Of a DNA stretch of 5,557 bases, positions 1 through 4,788 are shown in pieces (the first letter of the stretch is position 1; the number at the start of each line of letters is the position of its first letter). The position numbers were made by a program, and so were the translations under genes. Source of the stretch: an uncultured Verrucomicrobiota bacterium (GTDB lineage: Bacteria > Verrucomicrobiota > Verrucomicrobiia > Chthoniobacterales > SZAS-18); contig CALMOL010000393.1 of NCBI GenBank assembly GCA_937871685.1, forward strand, positions 448 to 6,004. The letters are read 5' to 3'. Below the pieces are notes generated by a model. The model was given only the letters and a program-made list of their open reading frames with translations. It had not been told where the DNA came from and did no database searches.

Positions 1-2
1 AC

Positions 3-239
3 CCCGAGGCCACCACGCCCAGCGAGGCCGAGCAATACCGCTCGCTGCTCGGGATGCGCTTGGCCGGCGCGCGCGCCGAGTTCTCAGCGATGCAGGGCCG
101 CCTGCGCGACGACGTTTTCGACGACAACTACCGCACCCTCCTGGACCGCGTCTTCGGCATCCTGGCCGACCACGGCGTGCCTTTCCCCACGCCCGAGCCG
201 GCCGCCGCCGCGCCGGAAGAGCCCGGCTTGGTGCAGTAG
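3..239 (+). CDS. C-terminal end of an unrecognised protein (partial)
   Basis: The frame is open from the left edge of the window to a TAG at 237-239, giving 78 residues with no stop, so this is the tail of a gene that begins upstream. An internal ATG at 54 is only a possible start; the 17 preceding codons are equally protein-like. The peptide looks mainly helical and charged (motifs such as GARAEFSAMQGRLRDD and YRTLLDRVFGILADHG). It ends in a low-complexity Pro/Ala/Glu tail (PEPAAAAPEEPG) typical of a disordered C-terminus. No transmembrane segment is visible. I do not recognise the family. It runs in the same direction as fda, but 259 bp with repeats separate them, so an operon is not evident. 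Confidence 0.6.
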   Translation, partial: PEATTPSEAEQYRSLLGMRLAGARAEFSAMQGRLRDDVFDDNYRTLLDRVFGILADHGVPFPTPEPAAAAPEEPGLVQ

Positions 240-262
240 GCTCGCGGTCTGCGTGATAGTCA

Positions 263-330
263 CCACGAACGACACGAAGACAAGGATCAGAGGAGCCGGT
301 GCTTCCTTCGTGCTCTTCGCGCCTTCGTGG
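263..330. repeat. Imperfect inverted repeat, CCACGAA...TTCGTGG
   Basis: The left arm (263-284) begins CCACGAACGACACGAAG and the right arm (302-330) ends CTCTTCGCGCCTTCGTGG. The arms pair imperfectly around AGGATCAGAGGAGCCGG. Both are built from CGAAG/CTTCG words. I recall similar 'TTCGTG...TTCGTGG' intergenic repeats in Verrucomicrobiota-like genomes; that is memory, not a search. No T-run follows, so it is not a classical terminator for the upstream gene. Confidence 0.5.
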
Positions 331-405
331 CGAGTTTCGGACTCTCGCCGAAGGGTGGATGGGCCGGCAGAAACGAGCGCGTCGAATCCGCGGGCGGTTC
401 GACGC
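329..405. repeat. Two small hairpins in the gap before fda
   Basis: GGCGAG (329-334) pairs with CTCGCC (344-349) around a 9-nt loop. AGCGCGTCGAA (376-386) pairs, with one bulged base, with TTCGACGCT (398-406). No T-tract follows either. Apart from these and the inverted repeat to the left, I see no clear promoter in 240-498. The fda start has only weak candidate ribosome-binding sequence (GGAG at 477-480, about 18 nt upstream). Confidence 0.35.
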
Positions 406-498
406 TTTCGGGGTCTCCGACCACGGTGATCCTCGCCCCCCAAAGAAAGGCTGCGGAAATGCTGGCGGTGAAACCCGGAGCCGGATAGAAACATTTCC

Positions 499-1395
499 AT
501 GTCCGACTCCCAAATGCTCTCCCAGATGCACCAGAAGCCTGGGTTCATTGCCGCGCTCGACCAAAGCGGCGGCTCCACCCCGAAGGCCCTCGCCCAATAC
601 GGCGTCACCGCCGACATGTATTCCGGCGACGAACCAATGTTCGCCCAGATGCACTCCATGCGGGTGCGCATCATGAAGTCGCCCGCGTTCACCGGCGACA
701 AGGTCATCGGCGCCATCCTCTTCGAGCGCACGATGGACGGCGACGTGGACGGCACCCCCGTGCCGACCTTCCTGTGGAAGCAGCGCGGCGTCGTGCCCTT
801 CCTGAAGATCGACAAGGGCCTCGAGGCCGAGGCGAATGGCGTCCAGATGATGAAGCCGATGCCCGGCCTCGACGAGCTCCTCGCCCGCGCGGCCAAGCTC
901 GGAATCTTCGGGACGAAGGAGCGCTCGGTCATCAACCACGCCAACGCCGAGGGCATTCGCGCCGTGGCGGAGCAGCAGTTCGAGATCGGCGCACAGGTCT
1001 CCAGTCACGGCCTCGTGCCGATTCTCGAGCCGGAAATCTCAATCAAGGCCCCGGACAAGGCCCAGGCCGAGGCCCTGCTGCGCGACGAGCTTCTGCGCGG
1101 CCTCGAGAAGGTTCCGGAGGACCGCCCCGTCATGCTCAAGCTCACCCTCCCCGAGGAGGCGAATTTTTACCAGCCGCTGGTCGAGCACCCGCGCGTCGTG
1201 CGCGTGGTGGCGCTGTCGGGCGGTTACCCCCTGGCCGAAGCCAACCGCCGCCTCGCTCAGAACCGCGGGATCATCGCGAGCTTCTCCCGCGCGCTGGCCG
1301 ACGACCTCAAGTTCCAGATGAGCGAGTCCGAGTTCAACCAATCGCTCGGCCACGCCGTCGATTCCATCTTCGCCGCCTCGACGAACAAAGCCTGA
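499..1395 (+). CDS. fda: Fructose-bisphosphate aldolase, class I
   Basis: This cytoplasmic enzyme reversibly splits fructose 1,6-bisphosphate into dihydroxyacetone phosphate and glyceraldehyde 3-phosphate in glycolysis and gluconeogenesis. The 298-residue length fits the short bacterial class I (Schiff-base, metal-independent) family, as in Staphylococcus Fda. Visible motifs are GFIAALDQSGGSTPKAL (15-31), GAILFERTMD (71-80), VVPFLKIDKG (98-107, Lys103), GLVPILEPEI (171-180, Glu177 and Glu179), VMLKLTLP (211-218, with Lys214 the expected Schiff-base lysine), and the phosphate-binding LSGGY (239-243) and SFSRAL (261-266). The ATG at 499 is chosen because the conserved N-terminus starts about 14 residues later, as in homologues. 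Nothing is truncated or missing. The gene appears monocistronic: an unrelated tail lies upstream and a terminator follows 46 bp after the stop. Confidence 0.97.
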   Translation: MSDSQMLSQMHQKPGFIAALDQSGGSTPKALAQYGVTADMYSGDEPMFAQMHSMRVRIMKSPAFTGDKVIGAILFERTMDGDVDGTPVPTFLWKQRGVVPFLKIDKGLEAEANGVQMMKPMPGLDELLARAAKLGIFGTKERSVINHANAEGIRAVAEQQFEIGAQVSSHGLVPILEPEISIKAPDKAQAEALLRDELLRGLEKVPEDRPVMLKLTLPEEANFYQPLVEHPRVVRVVALSGGYPLAEANRRLAQNRGIIASFSRALADDLKFQMSESEFNQSLGHAVDSIFAASTNKA

Positions 1396-1422
1396 TCCCG
1401 GGATGCGTCCGAGTCATCGGAG

Positions 1423-1606
1423 CGCGCGTTTCGTCCGTTGTAGAGGCGGCTCTGTCTGCGAATGCAGACGTGCCGCCTCTAATTTTTCCCGGGTGGCCGC
1501 CGGCAAAGCATTCGGCAGCCGCCACCCGGAAGATAGCTCCAGGCGGCATCCCGCTCTGCGGGACTTCTGCAGACAGAGCCGCCTCTACACCCGGTCGGAA
1601 CGCGCG
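1423..1606. mobile_element. 184-bp MITE-/REP-like element with 37-38 bp terminal inverted repeats
   Basis: Bases 1440-1459 (GTAGAGGCGGCTCTGTCTGC) are the exact reverse complement of 1569-1588. The match continues outward, with a few mismatches, to 1423 and 1606 (both ends CGCGCGTT). Inside, three hairpins follow in series: 1442-1480; 1489-1529 (CCGGGTGGC with GCCACCCGG); and 1541-1584 (AGGCGGC with GCCGCCT, holding a smaller TCCCGC/GCGGGA stem). The two outer hairpins are related copies in opposite orientation, like a REP doublet. No transposase is encoded, so it would have to be moved by an enzyme elsewhere. No clear target-site duplication is visible. Confidence 0.6.
1442..1487 (+). terminator. 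Probable intrinsic terminator of fda
   Basis: AGAGGCGGC (1442-1450) and GTCTGC (1454-1459) pair with GCAGAC (1464-1469) and GCCGCCT-CT (1472-1480) around a GAAT loop, with a small internal bulge. The stem is followed by AATTTTT (1481-1487). It lies 46 bp after the fda stop codon. The stem is part of the repeat element at 1423-1606, so the repeat may have been recruited as the terminator. Confidence 0.65.
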
Positions 1607-1721
1607 AGCGCGGCTGCGGCGATTTTCCATCGCGTCCGCGACGGCCGGGCCTGTGTGCCCGCGCGCCGCTCCGCGACGCGCCCGCGGTGGCTTGGGCGCA
1701 ACGTCCTTCGCTCGCTCTTCC

Positions 1722-1743
1722 GACCCGTTCGCGGGTCAGTTTT
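1722..1743 (+). terminator. TTCG-loop hairpin with short T-run
   Basis: GACCCG (1722-1727) pairs perfectly with CGGGTC (1732-1737) around a TTCG tetraloop and is followed by AGTTTT (1738-1743). This is a compact terminator shape, but no + strand gene ends here. It may only be a backup for fda transcription, or a relic. Confidence 0.4.
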
Positions 1744-1744
1744 C

Positions 1745-1763
1745 CAGCCCAATGTTGGGTTGG
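1745..1763. repeat. Short palindrome CCAGCCCAA / TTGGGTTGG
   Basis: CCAGCCCAA and TTGGGTTGG flank a TG centre and pair at every position if one G-U pair is allowed. The loop would be too tight for the full stem in RNA, so a DNA-binding site is as likely as a hairpin. Function unknown. Confidence 0.35.
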
Positions 1764-1785
1764 TCCATTTTCGTCCGCGGCGGGG

Positions 1786-1824
1786 TGGAAAGCGCGCCGT
1801 AAGGCGCTGGGAAGGCGCTTTCCA
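1786..1824. repeat. 10-bp perfect inverted repeat with nested GTAA hairpin
   Basis: TGGAAAGCGC (1786-1795) is the exact reverse complement of GCGCTTTCCA (1815-1824). Nested within, GCGCC (1794-1798) pairs with GGCGC (1803-1807) around GTAA, a GNRA-type tetraloop. The two stems overlap by two bases and would compete. It lies just before the tandem palindrome array. Confidence 0.5.
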
Positions 1825-1855
1825 GAAGCGGAAGCCCCATTGGCAGCCCGCGGAG

Positions 1856-2233
1856 GCCCAAGGTGAGGATACCCACCGGTCCTCGGGAGGATGCCGGGTG
1901 GTCCTCCCGAGGACCAGTGGGCATCCTCCCGAGGACCAACTTGGTCCTCCCGAGGACCGCCGCGGTCCTCCCGAGGATAGGACCGCATCCTCGCGAGGAC
2001 CAAACTGGTCCTCCCGAGGACCCAGCTGCTCCTCGCGAGGATAGGCCGAGGTCCTCCGGAGGACCAAGTTGGTCCTCCCGAGGACCCCCCGCATCCTCGG
2101 GAGGACCGAGCGGGTCCTCCCGAGGACCAGTTTGATCCTCGTGAGGACCACGGCGGTCCTCCCGAGGATGTCTCAGGTCCTCCGGATGATCCGGATCGTC
2201 CTTTGGCAAACCAGAGGGATTATCCGGAGAATC
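1856..2233. repeat. Tandem array of 16-bp palindromes at 21-22 bp period
   Basis: The consensus unit is GGTCCTCCCGAGGACC. Clear units start at 1878, 1900, 1922, 1943, 1964, 1986, 2007, 2028, 2050, 2071, 2092, 2113, 2134 and 2155. Decayed units stay in register at 1856 (right half only), 2176, 2197 and 2218. Spacing is 21 bp except for four steps of 22. The arms are GGTCCT and AGGACC; the middle four bases follow CNNG (CCCG most often, also CGGG, CGCG, CCGG, CGTG). Arm variants are CAT, GAT or GCT for GGT, and GATA or GATG for GACC. Linkers of 5-6 bp vary. Open frames cross the array on both strands because 21 is a multiple of three, giving heptapeptide-like repeats such as VLPRTxx. I regard these as spurious. 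Confidence 0.9.
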
Positions 2234-2610
2234 GGTCCCGGTCACGCTCAAGCAGAGCACGCCTTTTGAATGGAGCGGGATCTTCTCCCCTCGCGTTTAC
2301 GCCTCTGAAGCAGGCTTGGCGATAAGCTCGGTGCCTTCAGCGACGGCAAGCTCGGGCGCGCGGTGATCCGCTTCCGGGGCCGGCCCGCCCGCATCATTCG
2401 GCAATACTTCTGGCACCACCGTCGGAAAGTGCGCGCGGTTGGTCCCAGAAAACAGACCTAGAATTGCACGTCAATGACGCGCCCGACCTGCTCTCCTTCA
2501 GCCTGCGCTGGGGCCGGGACGCCGAGGTCCCCAGGCCCCGGCCAGCCTGTGCTGCAAGGTGCTCGCCGAAGCCCAAGCGATTGCCGCTTGCCCTTCGCTC
2601 CCTGACCGTT
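2234..2610. other. Gene-poor stretch between the repeat array and the endonuclease gene
   Basis: About 375 bp with no convincing gene. The best candidate is a - strand frame, open from 2470 down to a TAA at 2297-2299 (57 codons). It has no ATG and a possible GTG at 2419. Its product ends in an acidic, Ala/Pro-rich tail (GTELIAKPASEA). It follows the endonuclease gene on the same strand but is broken from it by a TGA (2471-2473), so it may be the remnant of a decayed gene. I do not recognise it. A 10-bp palindrome (GGGCCGGCCC) also lies here, about 2380-2390. Confidence 0.35.
2567..2597 (-). terminator. Hairpin just after the endonuclease gene, possible terminator
   Basis: CGAAG (2567-2571) pairs with CTTCG (2593-2597) and CAAGCG (2574-2579) with CGCTTG (2585-2590), with two C-C mismatches between and a 5-nt loop. 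It ends 14 bp beyond the endonuclease stop, where a terminator or 3' protective hairpin would be expected. No T-run follows on the - strand, so a classical intrinsic terminator is not shown. Confidence 0.35.
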
Positions 2611-3513
2611 TCACGTCGCGAAGATCGAGTGGGAAGGGACGGGGCCGCGCCGCTGTTGCCGCCACCGCTTGCAGTCGATCACCGACGGGTCAAGGAAGAC
2701 GGAGCCATCCCGAAGCTTGGTCGTGCCGCCGAGCGTGGTGTTGTAGGTTTCAGTGCGGCGGCTGCCCGTGTCCTTGTTCACCTTGCTGCCGACGTAGGTC
2801 CAGTCCGGCTCCGCGTGGCCGTGCCCGTTCAGCACGGCGAACATTAGGTGCACGAAGCGGATGTTGCCGCTTTGCGCGTCGTTCTGGAAGCAGGCCACCA
2901 GATGCCAGCCGGAATGCCCGTTGTGGCTCTCGCCGCCCTTGCCGATCTGGACGGTGGACTTCACCTCCAGACCAGTGGGCTTCCCTTCGGCGAGATCGGC
3001 GGCGTTGAGCAGGTCAGGATACGCCTGATGCGAGTTGTGCTTGTAGGGGGAATGGTCGTGGAGCGCGTCGCACAGCATGTTCGACACGAGGCCGGAGAAG
3101 TTGTTCCCCTGGATGTAGCCGAGGAGCGGCTTCGCGCCGGCGGTGAGGAGGTTGGCGTTGATCCCGGAAACGAGGCTCTGCGTCGCGTTGAGCGCGGCCT
3201 CCAGGTGGCCGGGGGTCAAGCCCGGCGGCAGCGGCACGCCGGGGCGGAAGCACCTCGGGTTCACCGCGGTCGTCGAGGCTGAGGGATTCGGCGCGAAGGC
3301 GGCCGCGATCATCTGGGGAAACGGCACCTCCAGCGCCCCGGCCAGCGCCTCCAGCACGTCGATCGAGAAGTTCTCCCGACCGTTCTCCAGGCCGGAGAGA
3401 TACTGGTAGGTGATGCCGGTCCGCGTGGCCAGTTGCTCCTGGGTCAGGCGCTTCTGCTCGCGCAGCTTGCGGGCGAAGCGGCCGATGGTGGCTTTGGCGT
3501 CCATTTCGCCCAT
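2611..3513 (-). CDS. Type II restriction endonuclease with N-terminal XRE helix-turn-helix
   Basis: The 300-residue protein joins two parts. Residues about 10-67 are a Cro/C1-type helix-turn-helix (TQEQLATRTGITYQYLSGLE), the fold of restriction-modification controller (C) proteins. After a Pro-rich linker (about 75-105), the C-terminal part carries a PD-(D/E)xK nuclease signature: PDLLN at 166-170 and GLEVKST at 181-187, so Asp167, Glu183 and Lys185 are the likely metal and catalytic residues. A Gly/His-rich block (HNGHSGWHLVACF) follows. The partner methyltransferase gene diverges 56-65 bp away. Two starts are possible: ATG at 3513, inside a putative operator, or the fourth codon ATG at 3504; neither has a clear ribosome-binding site. 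The cut site cannot be read from the sequence. The ApaLI-like family is one name to test, from memory only. Inferred role: cleavage of unmethylated foreign DNA, with self-regulation by the N-terminal domain. Confidence 0.85.
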   Translation of the reverse strand: MGEMDAKATIGRFARKLREQKRLTQEQLATRTGITYQYLSGLENGRENFSIDVLEALAGALEVPFPQMIAAAFAPNPSASTTAVNPRCFRPGVPLPPGLTPGHLEAALNATQSLVSGINANLLTAGAKPLLGYIQGNNFSGLVSNMLCDALHDHSPYKHNSHQAYPDLLNAADLAEGKPTGLEVKSTVQIGKGGESHNGHSGWHLVACFQNDAQSGNIRFVHLMFAVLNGHGHAEPDWTYVGSKVNKDTGSRRTETYNTTLGGTTKLRDGSVFLDPSVIDCKRWRQQRRGPVPSHSIFAT

Positions 3514-3520
3514 AGTTGAA
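3504..3520. promoter_or_regulatory. Operator box 1 over the endonuclease start
   Basis: TTTCGCCCATAGTTGAA is a one-mismatch copy of 3542-3558. It has the half-palindromic form TTC-N2-CCATAG-N2-GAA. It covers both candidate ATG codons of the endonuclease gene (3511-3513 and 3502-3504), so a bound protein would be well placed to repress that gene. Binding by the endonuclease's own XRE-type domain is an inference. Confidence 0.55.
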
Positions 3521-3541
3521 GCCGCTTTTGGCTTGATCGTC

Positions 3542-3558
3542 TTTCGCCTATAGTTGAA
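3542..3558. promoter_or_regulatory. Operator box 2 before the methyltransferase start
   Basis: TTTCGCCTATAGTTGAA is the second copy, 38 bp from the first. It contains the interrupted palindrome TTC-N2-CTATAG-N2-GAA, the kind of site bound by a homodimeric XRE/C protein. TATAGT (3549-3554) inside the box also fits a -10 element for the methyltransferase gene. With ATG at 3570 the transcript would then have a very short leader. A convincing -35 is not visible (TTTTGG at 3526-3531 gives 17-bp spacing). Confidence 0.6.
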
Positions 3559-3569
3559 CCTTGCGGCCG

Positions 3570-4580
3570 ATGTATCGCCTTCATCACGCCGACTGCTTCG
3601 AGTGGCTGCGCGCCTGTCCGGCGGAGTCCATCCAGGCCGTCTGCACCGATCCGCCCTACGGCGTGCTGGAGTTCACGGGCAAGGAGGTCTCGAAGCTGCG
3701 CGCCGGCCGCGGTGGGGTGTGGAGGCTGCCGCCCACCATCGGCGGAAGCAAGCGCGACCCGCTGCCTCGTTTCACCGTGCTGACCGAAGCGCAGAAGAAG
3801 CAGCTCGCGCGCTTCTTCGGCGAATGGGGCCGCCTGCTCTTGCCGGTGCTGGTGCCGGGCGCGCACGTCTGCGTGGCCGGCAATCCGGCCTTGCAGCACC
3901 TCGTGCAGGGCGCGATGGCCGAGGCCGGCTTCGAGGTCCGCACCGCGATCATGCGGCTCTATTACTCCTTCCGTGGGGGCGACCGCCCCAAGAACGCCGA
4001 GCGCGAGTTCCCCGAGGTGTGCGTCACGGCCAAGGGTTCCTACGAGCCGTGGATGCTCTTCCGAAAGCCGATCTCCGAGCGGACCGTCGCGGAGAACCTC
4101 CGGCGGTGGAAGACCGGCGGCCTGCGCCGCTTGTCGCTCGACAAGCCGCTGCCCGACGTGATCCCCAGCGGGCGCACCCCCGACCGCGAGGAAGCCATCG
4201 CGGACCATCCCTGCCTGAAGCCGCAGCACTTCATGCGCATCCTCGTCCGGGCGATGCTTCCCCTTGGCGAAGGCGTGGTGCTAGACCCCTTCATGGGCTC
4301 CGGCTCCACGCTCGCCGCGGCCGAAGCTGTCGGCTACGAGTCCGTAGGCGTCGAGCTCGACGAGACGTATTTCGAGCAGGCGAAGGCCAGCATCCCTCGA
4401 TTGGCGGCGCTGTATCCTCGGTTTATTGGGGACGAAATGGAGATGGAGGCGAATCTGCCCACCGCGCCGGTGCAAGGCGACGAACAATTGTCGATGCTCT
4501 TGGCAGAAGCGCCCGCCGCATACGCCGACGGCCAAGGAACGGTGCGAAATCGGACCAGAGTGTCAGAAGTTCTATCCTGA
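3570..4580 (+). CDS. Beta-class site-specific DNA amino-methyltransferase (type II modification enzyme)
   Basis: It transfers a methyl group from S-adenosylmethionine to adenine N6 or cytosine N4 in the recognition site of the neighbouring endonuclease, protecting host DNA. In order, the 336-residue protein shows motif IV TDPPYG (26-31); a central target-recognition region; CLKPQHFMRILVRAMLP (215-231, motif X region); motif I LDPFMGSGST (238-247); and motif II VGVELDETYFEQA (259-271). The order IV then I is that of the beta class. DPPY (rather than SPPY) leans towards N6-adenine but does not prove it. I choose ATG 3570 (MYRLHHADCF, a typical family start); an in-frame TTG at 3561 would add three residues. 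The roughly 50 residues after motif II look disordered. The TGA stop lies in a 14-bp tandem duplication, so the natural C-terminus may have been changed. Confidence 0.92.
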   Translation: MYRLHHADCFEWLRACPAESIQAVCTDPPYGVLEFTGKEVSKLRAGRGGVWRLPPTIGGSKRDPLPRFTVLTEAQKKQLARFFGEWGRLLLPVLVPGAHVCVAGNPALQHLVQGAMAEAGFEVRTAIMRLYYSFRGGDRPKNAEREFPEVCVTAKGSYEPWMLFRKPISERTVAENLRRWKTGGLRRLSLDKPLPDVIPSGRTPDREEAIADHPCLKPQHFMRILVRAMLPLGEGVVLDPFMGSGSTLAAAEAVGYESVGVELDETYFEQAKASIPRLAALYPRFIGDEMEMEANLPTAPVQGDEQLSMLLAEAPAAYADGQGTVRNRTRVSEVLS

Positions 4581-4605
4581 CCCCCTTGGCGTGACCCCCT
4601 TGGCG
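4578..4605. repeat. 14-bp perfect tandem duplication at the methyltransferase stop
   Basis: TGACCCCCTTGGCG occurs at 4578-4591 and again at 4592-4605. The first copy begins with the methyltransferase stop codon. Base composition falls from here onward (about 53% G+C by hand count in 4621-4680). TGACCCC(C/T)TT recurs in inverted orientation near 5411-5419 and 5439-5447. Confidence 0.85.
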
Positions 4606-4616
4606 TTTTCCGAATT

Positions 4617-4787
4617 ATGGAGCGTCAGTGGACTCCCCGAATCAATATGGCGTGGATTGATGGAGCGGTAGATGCTGGAAAGCCGGTGCGGCTCATAACG
4701 CCGTTTGAAGATGTTCGTCGCGGCAGCGTAACCTGGGACGAGATCCAAAGAGTAATCTCGAGGGGCGGCGAATTGATCTCTCCCTAG
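4617..4787 (+). CDS. 56-aa frame resembling the C-terminal tail of a polymorphic toxin
   Basis: ATG 4617 to TAG 4785-4787 gives 56 residues. The layout (PRINMAWIDGAV, GKPVRLITP, GSVTWDEIQRVISRGGEL) resembles the last segment of many Rhs- or polymorphic-toxin C-terminal domains, with an asparagine-plus-helix start, a beta strand, then a helix ending in R-G near the terminus. This is pattern resemblance, not an identified family. No ribosome-binding site precedes the ATG. The frame continues upstream without a stop to 4581, in phase with the methyltransferase gene and separated from it only by TGA. It is therefore probably a displaced fragment rather than a complete gene. The next gene starts one base after its stop, the arrangement of toxin-immunity pairs. 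It could also be a small unknown protein or non-coding. Confidence 0.45.
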   Translation: MERQWTPRINMAWIDGAVDAGKPVRLITPFEDVRRGSVTWDEIQRVISRGGELISP

Positions 4788-4788
4788 A

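Noticed and set aside
84..956. 290-codon - strand open frame over the first gene and fda
   Set aside because: It lies antisense to a confidently identified aldolase. Long antisense frames are common in GC-rich DNA, and its product shows no known motif.
774..1802. 342-codon + strand open frame overlapping fda in another phase
   Set aside because: Its Arg/Pro/Ala-rich product is typical of an out-of-phase reading of GC-rich coding DNA, and it runs on through the repeat element.
1856..2191. CRISPR array
   Set aside because: The repeats are 16 bp with 5-6 bp linkers, far too short for spacers, the units vary, and no cas gene is present.
1863..2269. Open frames on both strands through the palindrome array, translating to heptapeptide-like repeats (VLPRTxx, GPREDxx, SSGGPxx)
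   Set aside because: The 21-bp period is divisible by three, so all frames tend to stay open. The four 22-bp steps break any single repeat frame, the frames have no ribosome-binding sites, and the peptides mirror each other on opposite strands.
2461..2520. - strand peptide GEQVGRVIDVQF, resembling the start of an ATP synthase beta subunit
   Set aside because: It ends at a TAG immediately afterwards, and no other part of the subunit is present, so it is a chance match.
3444..4594. Long open frames overlapping the methyltransferase gene (- strand 3444-4229; + strand 3554-4594)
   Set aside because: The methyltransferase frame holds motifs IV, I and II in proper order; the others are Arg-rich or antisense shadows with no motifs.
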